From Halobacillus mangrovi (GTDB lineage Bacteria; Bacillota; Bacilli; Bacillales; Halobacillaceae): DNA of 64,000 nucleotides. Below the pieces are notes generated by a model. It was not told the origin of the DNA. It searched no databases and saw nothing but the letters and a program-made list of their open reading frames with translations. Below are positions 43,001-52,665 of this stretch, one piece after another (position 1 is the first letter of the stretch; each line of letters begins with the position of its first letter). The stretch is taken from positions 3,698,501 to 3,762,500 of the forward strand of contig NZ_CP020772.1 in assembly GCF_002097535.1 (NCBI RefSeq), read 5' to 3'. The translations under genes were made by a program, and so were the position numbers.

Positions 43001-44266
43001 TTATTGTTCCACCCCACACCATAGGATTAATGTTTCCGCAATAATAGCAGCTGTATCAAACATGTGGTTGAGATCAATGTATTCATTTGGATAATGAGCC
43101 ATGTTCGTCTCCCCTGGGCCAAAGACCACGACTGGAATATCTGCCAGCTGGGTCAGCAGTCCGCCATCTGTTCCCCAGGGAGAGGCTTCGATTTGGGGTG
43201 CTTTCCCTTTGTAATTTTCATAAGCCTGACGAATGGTTTTCATAAAATCATGGTCTTCGTCAATTTCCCCAGGAAGCCAGCGTGCACCAAACCACTCCAC
43301 TTTGACAGGGGCTTTCGCAAACCACTCATCTATTTCACTTAACTTAGCTAAATGATTTTCAAATTCTTTTTTAGCTTTTTCAATTGATTCGCCAGGGGCA
43401 ATGCCCATCCGCCCTTCAAGAACTACTTGATCAGGCACAGAAGATGGCCAGTTTCCTCCCTCAATCCGTCCAATATTTATAGGGATGGGGATTGGATTGC
43501 TTTTATACAAAGGATCCGTTACCCCCTCATTCCGTTCCTTTTCCAAGAAAAGAATTTGTTCATACACCACATTTGATTTTGCAATGGCACTAACCCCTTT
43601 ATAGCGCGTCCCGCCATGTGCAGACTTTCCATGTATGAAGACTCTAAACCAAATCGAACCTTGCTGTTTAGGAAACATACGCATATTCGTCGGCTCAGGA
43701 ATTAACGCTGCATCTGCACGGTATCCGCGCTCGATAGCCGCCAATGTGCCAGAACCGCCGCTTTCTTCTTCTACAACACTTTGGTATAGGATGTCCCCTT
43801 TTAATTGAATGCCGCTTGCTTTTATAGCCTCAATGGCGACAAGAGAAGCGAGGTTGCCGCCTTTCATATCGGTAGCCCCACGTCCAAACAACTGATCACC
43901 CTTTACCGTTCCAGAAAAAGGTTCATCCTCCCATTGCTCCAAATCTCCTTCTGGCACAACATCCACATGACCATTCAGAATAATGGACCTCCCGTTTCCC
44001 GAACCCTTTAGTGTTCCTACAACATTTTCACTTCCTTCAAAATCATTACGAGAAGCGCAGAAGGCTTCATGTTTGGATAACATGTCATAATCTAGTTGCC
44101 ATTTGTCTACTTGAAGTCCTAGCTGCTCTAAACGATCTGCGATCAGGTTTTGGATACCTCGTTCATTTCCAGCAGTGCTTGGCTGCTGCACCATCTCCTG
44201 TAACAGTGTCGTATAGTCATTTCGGTGGTTTTCAATGTATTGACGGACTGTTTCTATGTATTCCAT
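43001..44266 (-). CDS. M20-family metallopeptidase/deacylase (ArgE/DapE type)
   Basis: A 421-residue cytoplasmic zinc amidohydrolase. The metal site is visible in LNGHVDVVPEGD (His), GRGATDMKGGNL (bridging Asp), VVEEESGGSGTL (catalytic Glu pair) and the dimerisation domain HGKSAHGGTRYKG. It would remove an acyl group or split a dipeptide. It lies between the symporter and the aminotransferase, so the substrate may be an N-acyl amine. The ATG has GGAGGGATTGGG upstream. Confidence 0.9.
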   Translation of the reverse strand: MEYIETVRQYIENHRNDYTTLLQEMVQQPSTAGNERGIQNLIADRLEQLGLQVDKWQLDYDMLSKHEAFCASRNDFEGSENVVGTLKGSGNGRSIILNGHVDVVPEGDLEQWEDEPFSGTVKGDQLFGRGATDMKGGNLASLVAIEAIKASGIQLKGDILYQSVVEEESGGSGTLAAIERGYRADAALIPEPTNMRMFPKQQGSIWFRVFIHGKSAHGGTRYKGVSAIAKSNVVYEQILFLEKERNEGVTDPLYKSNPIPIPINIGRIEGGNWPSSVPDQVVLEGRMGIAPGESIEKAKKEFENHLAKLSEIDEWFAKAPVKVEWFGARWLPGEIDEDHDFMKTIRQAYENYKGKAPQIEASPWGTDGGLLTQLADIPVVVFGPGETNMAHYPNEYIDLNHMFDTAAIIAETLILWCGVEQ

Positions 44267-44317
44267 CCCAATCCCTCCTTTACTTTAATAGCATTTTAAC
44301 TTTAAAAAAGAAAATCC

Positions 44318-44348
44318 GACGTTTTCGATACATTCACACGAAAACGTC
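44318..44348 (-). terminator. Hairpin between symporter and M20 genes
   Basis: A perfect 10-bp stem GACGTTTTCG with an 11-nt loop, followed on the minus strand by TTTTCTTTTTT after four bases. It probably separates, fully or partly, the amidohydrolase-symporter transcript from the peptidase-aminotransferase genes. Confidence 0.55.
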
Positions 44349-44462
44349 AGTTAAAAGTTAGTTTTTCCTCTCTTTATACCTGTGAAGCTCTTAATAAATA
44401 TCTTGGGCTCACACGCTCACTTATTCTTATTTTCATCAAATTTAGTTACTGACCATCACTCT

Positions 44463-45905
44463 CTAAACAGTTTTCTTTAATTCCTCAAACATTACATGAC
44501 TTTCTTGTTTGGTAAGCAGAGTCACCACTAAAAGGGTAATGATTGAAACAGGTAACCCGATAAATACAGGGTGAAGACCAAATGGGTGACCGGCAATTTG
44601 CCAAAACACAGAAATGGCTAAACCGGTCCACATAGACGCAATTCCTGCTGTTTTGGTCACTCGATTCCAAAATAGTCCAAACAATACAGGCGCTAACAGC
44701 CCTGAAACTAACATCGCACTTCCTGTAATCCAAAGCGTCACCAACTGAGGAATATAAAGAGCTAAAAGTGCTGAAATAATCGATACGATTACAACAGAAC
44801 CACGACTATAAGTGAGCATTTTCTTGTCACTAACGTCTCCCACTCTTGGTTTAATAATGTCATTGACGATCGAGGAAGCTGCCGCTAAAAAGAAAGAGTC
44901 AGCACATGAAATGACCGTCGCTAACAGAGCGATGAGCATCACTATGACCATTGGGAATGGTAAAACGGCCCCAATCACTTCGTAATAAATAAGAGATGGA
45001 TCAATGTCCGTCATTTGTAAACCAAATCTGCTTAGAACTCCAATGACGATAATAATTGCAGCGGTCAAAAACCCTAGAACAATCGCACTCCAAAAGCCTG
45101 TTTTAGCCGTTTTAAGATCTTTCGCAGCCCAGAACCGCTGCCATAGATCCTGTCTCACAAACTGGTAGGCTCCAATAGTGAGCAAATAAACGAAGAATTC
45201 ACCCGGGCTGATATTAAATACGCTCAGCATGTTTCCGCCACCTGTACCTTGAGCTCGATCCGCGATTGCACCCCAGTCTCCAGACATAGACAGAACAACA
45301 ACAAACAAGATAAAAATCCCAACTGTCTGGATAGTCCCATGGATTGCATCCTGTAGAAGAACGGATTTGAGACCGCCAAAATACGTTTTCAATGTAAGCA
45401 GGGCCCAGCCAATGAGTATGCCGGTAGTGATGCTGATTCCGGCTGTTAGATTGAGGATTGTGGCAATGGCTACAAATTGCATTCCCGTAATTGCACAGTA
45501 GGCAACCAGGATACTAATGACAGTCGGAACTCTTGCCCCTTCCCCATATCGCATAGCGGTAAAGTCTCCAAGGGTGACCATGTTATATTTTTCACCCAGT
45601 AATCTGATTCGCTTCAGTAAGAATATAGCTATCACAATCGAGGTCAAAGTAAAACCAATGGCCAGCCATTGTTGACCCATACCAAATCGATAACCATTTG
45701 TCATATATCCTAGTAAAATGGATCCCCCGATTGCTGTTCCTACGAAGGTTAGAATGAGAGGCATCAGCTTACTTGAACGCCCTGCAACGTTATAATCCTC
45801 GTAGGTTTTAACACTTCGGTTCATATATAAGGATAGACCGAACAAAAAGATAAAATAGACTACCACTATGGAAATTAGAATGAGTTGCTGCTGGTCACTA
45901 AACAT
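44463..45905 (-). CDS. Sodium:solute symporter (SSS family)
   Basis: A 480-residue membrane transporter with about 13 hydrophobic helices. YNVAGRSSKLMPLILTFVG is the usual N-terminal signature, and ISCADSFFLAAASSIVNDI is the conserved sodium-site helix. The ATG at 45905 has GGGAGGG 7 nt upstream and overlaps the amidohydrolase gene by 8 bp, so the two are translationally linked. Substrate unknown; the neighbours suggest an amide, a peptide-like compound or an N-acyl amine. Confidence 0.9.
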   Translation of the reverse strand: MFSDQQQLILISIVVVYFIFLFGLSLYMNRSVKTYEDYNVAGRSSKLMPLILTFVGTAIGGSILLGYMTNGYRFGMGQQWLAIGFTLTSIVIAIFLLKRIRLLGEKYNMVTLGDFTAMRYGEGARVPTVISILVAYCAITGMQFVAIATILNLTAGISITTGILIGWALLTLKTYFGGLKSVLLQDAIHGTIQTVGIFILFVVVLSMSGDWGAIADRAQGTGGGNMLSVFNISPGEFFVYLLTIGAYQFVRQDLWQRFWAAKDLKTAKTGFWSAIVLGFLTAAIIIVIGVLSRFGLQMTDIDPSLIYYEVIGAVLPFPMVIVMLIALLATVISCADSFFLAAASSIVNDIIKPRVGDVSDKKMLTYSRGSVVIVSIISALLALYIPQLVTLWITGSAMLVSGLLAPVLFGLFWNRVTKTAGIASMWTGLAISVFWQIAGHPFGLHPVFIGLPVSIITLLVVTLLTKQESHVMFEELKKTV

Positions 45906-47547
45906 TATTTTTCCCTCCCGTATATTCGTAGAGATGTGAGTCGGATTCACTGTAAATCAATTCTCCATCTAAGAATGTTTGTAAAACTTTCATATCTACT
46001 ATTTTTTCAACCTCTAGATCAAGAGGGTTATCGGATACAATCATCAAATCTGCTTTTGCACCTGGTTTAATGATTCCGAGTGACTCTTCTTCAAAAGAAC
46101 TATAAGCCGCATCTGTCGTATAAGCTTTCAACGCTTCCCAAACCGATATCCTCTGATTCTCACCAAGAACTTGTCCACTCGATGTTTTTCTCGTCACCGC
46201 ACCGTATATGCCCAGCCAAGGATTGGCATCATTAATGGGAAGATCTGAATTTCCAAGAGCGACGACCCCAAACTCCTTGAATGATCGATGAGGAAAACTG
46301 TTTGCCATTCGATCTTTTCCTAACTTATCAAAATAATTGTCTCCAATATGGTAAAGAAATCCGACAGAAGAGGCAGCCAACAACTTTAACTCTTTCATGT
46401 GTTGGAGATGATCAACCGTCGGCATCACACAATGTTCAATTCGGTTTCTCATCGAAGTCACATCTGTCATTTCATTGATCTTTAAGAAAGCATCGATCGC
46501 CGTATCAATTGCTCTGTCTCCAATAGCATGAATCGCAATGCGCAGCCCAGATTGGATTCCTTTTTCCATTAATGGGTAGATCTCATCAACATCGTTATAG
46601 AGAATCCCCGTTTCCTCTGTTCCTGCATAAGGTTGTGAAACAGCTGCGGTTCTTCCACCTACACTGCCATCCAGCATGAACTTTAAGCCCTGAATTTTAA
46701 GCATGTCGTTACCGAAACCACTTCTGAGTCCTACCGTTAATACTTCGTTATATGTACCTTCAAAACCATTTTGGTCAATCGCCCACATCCATGGCCTAAT
46801 TCTGACCTTTAATTCTTCCTTTTCTTGCAGCACCTGGTATAGCTGCAAATCATTCGTTTGTGTAGACATATCATGAACCGTGGTAATTCCCCATTTGGCA
46901 AACTGCTTTTGGGCAAGTTCCATGCCTTTGACCATGTCCTCTAAGTCATATTTAGGAGTTGCTAGTAACCCTTGAGCTTTTTCCTGCATCAGCCCTGTCA
47001 ATTTTCCGCTTTTATCCTTTTCAATATTGCCTCCTTTAGGGTTTGGAGTATCCTCGGATATCCCACTCAACTCTAAAGCTTTTGAATTCGCAACAGCCAT
47101 ATGCGCACAGGTGCGCTTCAAAACGACAGGGTGATGAGGAGCCATTTCGTCTAGTTCCCACCGTGTAGGATTACGCTTCTCCGCTAGTTTGCTGTCATCC
47201 CATCCCCAACCAATAATCCATTGTCCTTCAGGAGTGTGGGATACTTGCTCTCTTACCTTTTCTAACAGCACCTTGATCGACGGTGTCGTATCAGGCTTGC
47301 AATCTACTTCCAGTAACGATAATCCATAAATAGAAGGATGGATATGACTTTCAATAAAACTAGGCATGAGCGTTTTTCTATCTAAGTCAATTACTTTGGT
47401 AGAGCTCCCTTCCCAAGTTAAGGCTTTGTCTTCCTCTCCTACGTACAAAACCGTCCTATCTTTCACAACTACGGCTCTTGCTTTGGGAAAGTGATCATCC
47501 ATCGTCAGGACAATACCATTGATAAAGATCAAATCTGCCCCTGTCAC
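45898..47547 (-). CDS. Amidohydrolase family protein (YtcJ-like)
   Basis: A metal-dependent amidohydrolase of 549 residues. The N-terminal beta strand region DLIFINGIVLTMDD, the metal-binding PSFIESHIHPSIYG, HAIGDRAIDTAIDAF and the late NSDLPIND Asp follow the YtcJ pattern. The start is the GTG at 47547 with GGAGG 8 nt upstream; an ATG at 47565 lies before that site and has none of its own. It opens the cluster that continues with the symporter, M20 peptidase and aminotransferase. Confidence 0.88.
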   Translation of the reverse strand: MTGADLIFINGIVLTMDDHFPKARAVVVKDRTVLYVGEEDKALTWEGSSTKVIDLDRKTLMPSFIESHIHPSIYGLSLLEVDCKPDTTPSIKVLLEKVREQVSHTPEGQWIIGWGWDDSKLAEKRNPTRWELDEMAPHHPVVLKRTCAHMAVANSKALELSGISEDTPNPKGGNIEKDKSGKLTGLMQEKAQGLLATPKYDLEDMVKGMELAQKQFAKWGITTVHDMSTQTNDLQLYQVLQEKEELKVRIRPWMWAIDQNGFEGTYNEVLTVGLRSGFGNDMLKIQGLKFMLDGSVGGRTAAVSQPYAGTEETGILYNDVDEIYPLMEKGIQSGLRIAIHAIGDRAIDTAIDAFLKINEMTDVTSMRNRIEHCVMPTVDHLQHMKELKLLAASSVGFLYHIGDNYFDKLGKDRMANSFPHRSFKEFGVVALGNSDLPINDANPWLGIYGAVTRKTSSGQVLGENQRISVWEALKAYTTDAAYSSFEEESLGIIKPGAKADLMIVSDNPLDLEVEKIVDMKVLQTFLDGELIYSESDSHLYEYTGGKNNV

Positions 47548-47966
47548 ACCTATCTCCTCCTTCATCTGTTCATGTAGCCCTTTCGGATGTGCATCTTTTA
47601 TGTAAGTTCCGCTACTGCGTAAGCTGAAAAAATATTTGAATGTACGCTTCGTATTGGCGGAAGTATTAATAGAAGTGATTTAACCCTCTTTTGTGTCTAC
47701 TGGTAATAAAAAAACCAGAAATATGCACAGCACAAGCTGCAAAAGCATACTCGTCCTGTTCATATAACTGGTTTCCTATCTAGCGAATTGCTCTACCTTT
47801 TCACAGTAGAGTCAAGTAGATTTGACAGTTATTTGACAAATTTTTAATTGTTGCAATTATTCTACCAATAATCAGAACAGCGGTCAATTAATATTCGGAA
47901 AATTCTAATTATACACGCTGATTGGCTGTACTTTTTGTTTATTTCACATATTTTCAACTAATATGG

Positions 47967-47995
47967 TTGACTTTTTATGGCTTAATCTATATATT
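47967..47995 (+). promoter_or_regulatory. Candidate SigA promoter of the metal importer operon
   Basis: TTGACT (47967-47972), a 17-bp spacer and TATATT (47990-47995), a near-consensus promoter whose downstream edge abuts the MntR-like site. Confidence 0.65.
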
Positions 47996-48011
47996 TTGCA
48001 TTAAGGAAACT
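47995..48011. promoter_or_regulatory. MntR-like operator
   Basis: TTTGCATTAAGGAAACT closely resembles, as I remember it, the B. subtilis MntR box of mntA and mntH. It overlaps the -10 region, so Mn2+-bound MntR would repress. A second similar sequence, TTGGTTTAAGGAAAATT, lies near 48090-48106. Confidence 0.65.
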
Positions 48012-48197
48012 TTTTCGGTGATCAACAATTTGTCAACTTTTTCGGTTAAGGCCCATATAGTGAAACAGGAAATTTTTTTACCCTGAAAGTTGGTTTAAGG
48101 AAAATTATATGTTCTTTTCAAATTTTCATGTAATCAAGCCAAATACATGAATAAGACCTAATTAGATGATTGAGGTTTCTATAAAGGAGGATGAATC

Positions 48198-48938
48198 ATG
48201 AATCATAACGCTATCTCCATTAAAGATCTGCATGTTTCCTACTATGGAAACGAAGCAGTGAAAGGTGTGAGTTTATCTGTCGAACCCGGCAACCTGGTTG
48301 GAATCATCGGGCCCAACGGTGCTGGAAAATCAACGTTTTTAAAAGCAATGCTGAATCTTATTCCGAGGGATAAAGGTGATGTCAAAGTACTAGGTAAAAC
48401 CGTTAAAGAAGTACGAAAAAAGATTGCCTATGTGCCCCAGCGAAATGATATTGACTGGGATTTTCCTATTACAGTATTGGATGCTGTTCTTCTAGGTACT
48501 TATCCTAGCCTAAAACTGTTCAGACGACCTAAGAAAAGTGACAAAGAATGGGCAATGGAATGTCTTAAGCGCGTTGGTATGGAGGACTTCAGCAAAAGAC
48601 AAATCGGTCAACTGTCAGGCGGCCAACAGCAGCGTGTCTTTCTCGCCCGTGCCCTGGCACAGAACGCTGAATTATTTTTCCTTGATGAACCTTTTGTCGG
48701 GGTGGATGTTTCTAGTGAAGAAACGATTGTCAAAATCTTAAAAGAACTGTGCTGGCAAGGAAAGACGGTCATTGTTGTACACCACGACTTAAGTAAAGCA
48801 AATGATTACTTTAATCAGCTTATCTTGTTGAACAAAGAGCTGATCAGCTACGGAGCGGTCAGTGAAGTATTCCAAACCGATATCATCGAAAGAGCTTATA
48901 AAGGACAGTTTGCTTTTATGAAAGAGATGGGAGTGTAG
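48198..48938 (+). CDS. mntB: Manganese/zinc ABC transporter ATPase
   Basis: The 246-residue ATPase of a metal importer. Walker A is GPNGAGKST, the signature LSGGQQQRV and Walker B LFFLDEPFVGVD. It opens the operon ATPase-permease-binding protein. The MntR-like site favours manganese; zinc cannot be excluded by sequence. The ATG has AAAGGAGG upstream. Only 3 bp separate it from the permease gene. Confidence 0.88.
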   Translation: MNHNAISIKDLHVSYYGNEAVKGVSLSVEPGNLVGIIGPNGAGKSTFLKAMLNLIPRDKGDVKVLGKTVKEVRKKIAYVPQRNDIDWDFPITVLDAVLLGTYPSLKLFRRPKKSDKEWAMECLKRVGMEDFSKRQIGQLSGGQQQRVFLARALAQNAELFFLDEPFVGVDVSSEETIVKILKELCWQGKTVIVVHHDLSKANDYFNQLILLNKELISYGAVSEVFQTDIIERAYKGQFAFMKEMGV

Positions 48939-48941
48939 ATT

Positions 48942-49799
48942 ATGGCTTTTATTGAAGCAGTTATGCAGTATGGATTTTTACAGAAAGCGTTATTAACCTC
49001 CGTTATGGTAGGGATCATCTGTGGAGTCATCGGCTGTTTTATTATCCTCAGAGGAATGGCACTTATGGGAGATGCGATTTCTCATGCGGTATTACCCGGA
49101 GTCGCTATTTCGTATATGCTCGGCATTAACTTTTTCTTCGGTGCTGTTTTCAGTGGTGTCCTGACAGCTATTGCGATAGGATTTGTCAGTCAAAACAGTC
49201 GGATCAAACACGATACATCCATAGGGATTATGTTCACAGCAGCCTTCGCGGCGGGGATCATTATCATAACGATGCTGAAAAGCAGTACGGATTTATACCA
49301 TATTCTTTTTGGTAACGTTCTGGCGGTTCGATCATCGGATATGTGGATTACTCTAGGAATCGGTCTATTTGTTCTAGCAGCTGTCTACCTCTTTTATAAA
49401 GAACTACTGGTTACATCATTTGATGAAACGATGGGCGCTGCTTACGGTTTGCCTGTCCGTTTGATCCACTATTTCCTAATGACTTTGTTGACAATGGTGA
49501 CGGTCGCTTCCCTGCAAACCGTTGGAATTGTATTGGTTGTAGCAATGCTCATCACTCCAGCTGCTGCTGCCTACCTTTTAACTGATCGTTTGTGGATCAT
49601 GATCTTTCTTGCAGCAGGAATCGGAGTCATTTCCTCCGTTGTCGGCCTATACTTTAGTTTTACTTACAATCTGGCTTCTGGAGCAACGATCGTTATTTCA
49701 GCTACGGCCATATTCGTTCTCATTTTCCTATTCTCTCCGAAGCACGGATTGCTATGGAAAATGTTAAAAGTCAGAAAGAAAAGAGCTTCACTTATTTAA
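48942..49799 (+). CDS. mntC: Manganese/zinc ABC transporter permease
   Basis: A 285-residue membrane permease of the ABC-3 (metal) family with about eight helices. GCFIILRGMALMGDAISHAVLPGVA is the characteristic start. It forms the membrane channel with the neighbouring ATPase. Metal is inferred from the operator. Confidence 0.88.
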   Translation: MAFIEAVMQYGFLQKALLTSVMVGIICGVIGCFIILRGMALMGDAISHAVLPGVAISYMLGINFFFGAVFSGVLTAIAIGFVSQNSRIKHDTSIGIMFTAAFAAGIIIITMLKSSTDLYHILFGNVLAVRSSDMWITLGIGLFVLAAVYLFYKELLVTSFDETMGAAYGLPVRLIHYFLMTLLTMVTVASLQTVGIVLVVAMLITPAAAAYLLTDRLWIMIFLAAGIGVISSVVGLYFSFTYNLASGATIVISATAIFVLIFLFSPKHGLLWKMLKVRKKRASLI

Positions 49800-49835
49800 T
49801 TTTAAATTGATCATATATTTTAGGAGGACAATCGA

Positions 49836-50774
49836 ATGAAGAAATTTTTACTTTTAGCAACAACTCTTTTTACCCTTATGATGTTAGCCGCTTGCGGTGG
49901 GCAAGAAGCTAACGGAAATTCCCAAGAGGATGATGGAAAAGTTCAAGTCGTTACCACCTACTCCATTGTTTACGACATCGTAAAAAATGTGGGCGGAGAT
50001 TTAGTCAATATCCATAGCTTGGCGCCAATCGGATCGAACCCGCACGAATATGATCCACTACCGGAAGATGTACAAAAAACAACCGATGCGGACGCTGTTT
50101 TCTATAACGGCTTAAATCTTGAGGCAGGTAATTCATGGTTTAACAAACTAATGGAAACGGCCGGAAAAGATGGTGAGGATGCTCCTGTTTTCCTAATGAG
50201 TGAAGGAGTCGAAGCAATGTATTTAACTTCAAAAGGTAATGAAGGAGAAGAGGACCCTCACGCCTGGCTAGATATCCGTAACGGCATTAAATATGCGGAA
50301 AACGCTAGAGATGGACTGATCAAAGTAGATCCTGAAAACAAAGAAGTGTATGAAGAAAATGCCGAGAAGTATATTGAGAAACTACAAAAATTGCATGACA
50401 AAGCTGTAAAGCAATTCAAAGAAATTCCTGAAGAAAAACGTGTACTTGTGACAAGTGAAGGAGCTTTCAAATACTTCAGTGACGCCTATGGATTCCAGGC
50501 CGAATACATCTGGGAAATTAACCAGGAAAATCAGGGAACTCCAAATCAAATCACGAGAATTGTTGATATCATTAATGAAAAAGAACTGACAGGTCTATTT
50601 TTAGAAACGAGTATTGATGCACGAAGCATGGAAGCTGTCTCTGCAGAAACGGATGTCCCTATTAGAGGGAAAGTGTTTACAGATTCTCTAGCCGAGCCAG
50701 GGGAAGACGGAGATACGTACATTGACATGATGGAATGGAATATTAAGACGATTAAAGATGGATTAAGCAAGTAA
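49836..50774 (+). CDS. mntA: Manganese/zinc-binding lipoprotein (cluster A-1 solute-binding protein)
   Basis: A 312-residue substrate-binding lipoprotein; lipobox MLAACGG. Metal ligands are expected in GSNPHEYDP (His), EDPHAWLD (His), TSEGAFKYF (Glu) and the Asp of ETSIDARSM. The His-rich loop that marks zinc-specific ZnuA is absent, which favours manganese. It is the last gene of the operon. Confidence 0.9.
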   Translation: MKKFLLLATTLFTLMMLAACGGQEANGNSQEDDGKVQVVTTYSIVYDIVKNVGGDLVNIHSLAPIGSNPHEYDPLPEDVQKTTDADAVFYNGLNLEAGNSWFNKLMETAGKDGEDAPVFLMSEGVEAMYLTSKGNEGEEDPHAWLDIRNGIKYAENARDGLIKVDPENKEVYEENAEKYIEKLQKLHDKAVKQFKEIPEEKRVLVTSEGAFKYFSDAYGFQAEYIWEINQENQGTPNQITRIVDIINEKELTGLFLETSIDARSMEAVSAETDVPIRGKVFTDSLAEPGEDGDTYIDMMEWNIKTIKDGLSK

Positions 50775-50782
50775 ACGCAAAA

Positions 50783-50818
50783 AGCTGCCAAAATCAGATT
50801 AAACTGGTCTTGGCAGCT
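50783..50818. terminator. Bidirectional terminator after the metal importer
   Basis: A 9-bp stem AGCTGCCAA with its complement, followed by CTTTTT; it also faces the convergent monooxygenase gene. Confidence 0.65.
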
Positions 50819-50829
50819 CTTTTTGTCTC

Positions 50830-52449
50830 CTAGCTTAAGAATCGCTTTAATTTTGTCATTGTCTGTTCAGGTTCTGAAGACATGGCATGAAAGGCTACGT
50901 GACCATCAGGACGAATGAGGAGAGTACTCCCTTTTTCCATGCCCAGCTTCTTCTCCAGATGTCTGTGCACATCGTAAATAATTGGAAGTTCTTTTCCTTT
51001 GGTCAGAACCGTCCCTCCTTTTGCGACAAGGAAGATCTTCAGAAGATCAGGGTAGTTCTCCCGGGCCATTCTTGAAAAAGTATAGGCATGATTAATAAGA
51101 GCATCGTCCTGGGCATCGATATAGATAAAGCAAATGTACCCATGCCTGCGAATCAATGGATACACACTTTTGTCGTTGGTTCCATCAAAGAATAAGAGAT
51201 GGTCAGGGACACGCTTTCCTGATTGAATTGCTTCTTTCGATAGAGAAGAATCTAGTAACTCCTTATTACGGGACGTATCTTCATATTCGTTATAAATATG
51301 AGATAGGTGGTGAGCAATCTTTTTTTGAACCCAATCTTGGGTTAACGCCGCCTTCCCTGTCCAGTTCCGTACTTTCCCTTGTGCGCCTTGTAAATCAATG
51401 ATCTTAAGCATCCGGGCGGTTTCTTTGAGTACATCCATTCCGATTGGAGATCGCTCAAAATGATAACTGTCCAAAAAGGAGTCATTCGCATGACCCTTAA
51501 GCACCGCATCCAGCTTCCATCCAAGGTTTGCCGCATCCTCGAGTCCAAGGTTCATCCCCTGTCCACCAATAGGATTGTGGATGTGAGCTGCATCCCCAAT
51601 GAAAAACACGCGGCCTTTTCGGTAATTGGGCACCTGTCTATGAGCTGTGCCAAAGTACGAAAGCCATTTAGGGTTTTTAACTTGATAAGGTTCGGACAAA
51701 ATCGTGTTCAGACTTTCTTGTAATTCATCAAGAGTCAGTTCATCTTTGTGAGGGAGGCCCTGTTTGGCACGATCCAGCCCCACGACACGGTAACTGCCGT
51801 CTTTGTATGGGAAAAAGGCAACGGCCCCCCGATCGTTCAGATGCATGTTAATATAAATCTCGTTTAATGATGGAACGTCGACATCTCCTAAGAAAAATGT
51901 ATACCCTTCATCCTCTCCTTCAAAGGTAACGTCCAAATCCTGGCGAACCTTACTATGTGCCCCATCGCACGCTAACAAGTACTTGGCAAAATACTTCTTA
52001 AGCTCCCCGTCATGCATAGCATTGACATACACACCTCTGTCCGCTTCTATCACTTCCACAACTTCATGCTTCCGGCTGACCTCTCCCCCTAAAGCAGATA
52101 AATGCTCCTCTAATATCTTCTCCGTTTCACTTTGAGGAATGATGAGGAGATATGGATATCTGCTTTCAATATGATACAGCTCTACCAAAGATGGATTTTC
52201 TCCACCTAAATGCAGTTTGGAACCGGGACCCGGATAGCCTCGTCTCAAAAACGATTGATGAACACCTAAGAGTTCAAACATTTCAAGTGTTCTTGCCTGG
52301 ATTCCAAGTGCTTTCGAAAGCTCAGAAGGTCCCGTTCTTTTCTCTAAACAGAGATAATCCACGTCTCTTTTCTGTAACTCATTGGCTGCCATAAGCCCTG
52401 CTGGTCCTGCTCCAATGATCAGTACATCGGTTTCAATTACGGAAGTCAA
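50830..52449 (-). CDS. FAD-dependent aromatic monooxygenase (PheA/TfdB family)
   Basis: A 539-residue flavoprotein hydroxylase. The FAD sites are VLIIGAGPAGLMAANEL and FIGDAAHIHNPIGGQGMNLGLEDAANLGWKL; LLACDGAHSKVRQ is the second signature. The C-terminal thioredoxin-like domain (about 400-539) is typical of phenol hydroxylase-type members. It probably hydroxylates an aromatic ring with NAD(P)H and oxygen; no ring-cleavage genes are adjacent, so the pathway is unclear. Confidence 0.88.
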   Translation of the reverse strand: MTSVIETDVLIIGAGPAGLMAANELQKRDVDYLCLEKRTGPSELSKALGIQARTLEMFELLGVHQSFLRRGYPGPGSKLHLGGENPSLVELYHIESRYPYLLIIPQSETEKILEEHLSALGGEVSRKHEVVEVIEADRGVYVNAMHDGELKKYFAKYLLACDGAHSKVRQDLDVTFEGEDEGYTFFLGDVDVPSLNEIYINMHLNDRGAVAFFPYKDGSYRVVGLDRAKQGLPHKDELTLDELQESLNTILSEPYQVKNPKWLSYFGTAHRQVPNYRKGRVFFIGDAAHIHNPIGGQGMNLGLEDAANLGWKLDAVLKGHANDSFLDSYHFERSPIGMDVLKETARMLKIIDLQGAQGKVRNWTGKAALTQDWVQKKIAHHLSHIYNEYEDTSRNKELLDSSLSKEAIQSGKRVPDHLLFFDGTNDKSVYPLIRRHGYICFIYIDAQDDALINHAYTFSRMARENYPDLLKIFLVAKGGTVLTKGKELPIIYDVHRHLEKKLGMEKGSTLLIRPDGHVAFHAMSSEPEQTMTKLKRFLS

Positions 52450-52464
52450 ATAAATGTGCCCCTT

Positions 52465-52665
52465 TCATCCGCTAATGATCGCCTCATTTAATTTAGCGGT
52501 TACGTACCGATTGCCATTCCTGAAATTCTTCCCGATTAGAAACCACTGACCGCTTGCAGGAACCAGGTCAGTAGGTTGAGTCTTGTTTAATTTAACCGTA
52601 AGAGTTGTTCCATGCTCTTCATTTAGAAAGTATCATAATACGATACCCGTTATTGCCCTTATCAT
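52465..52665 (-). pseudogene. Small ORF interrupted by an in-frame TGA
   Basis: On the minus strand a frame runs ATG (52665), MIRAITGIVL, TGA (52633-52635), then YFLNEEHGTTLTVKLN, TQPTDLVPASGQWFLIG and NRYVTAKLNEAIISG before a stop at 52465. The part after the TGA has protein-like composition but no start codon. Read through, it would be a 66-residue protein. I do not recognise the family. No good ribosome binding site precedes the ATG, so it may be a decayed end of a larger gene. Confidence 0.4.

Larger units (their letters stand above)
47548..48197. other. Divergent intergenic region before the Mn/Zn importer
   Basis: About 650 bp, very A+T-rich, with no supported protein gene. It holds the importer promoter and MntR-like sites on the right. 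An imperfect hairpin lies near 47711-47776 (AACCAG with CTGGTT). Confidence 0.5.

Noticed and set aside
44011..44361. 116-codon + strand frame antisense to the M20 peptidase
   Set aside because: No ribosome binding site, no recognisable domain, and it overlaps the hairpin between genes.
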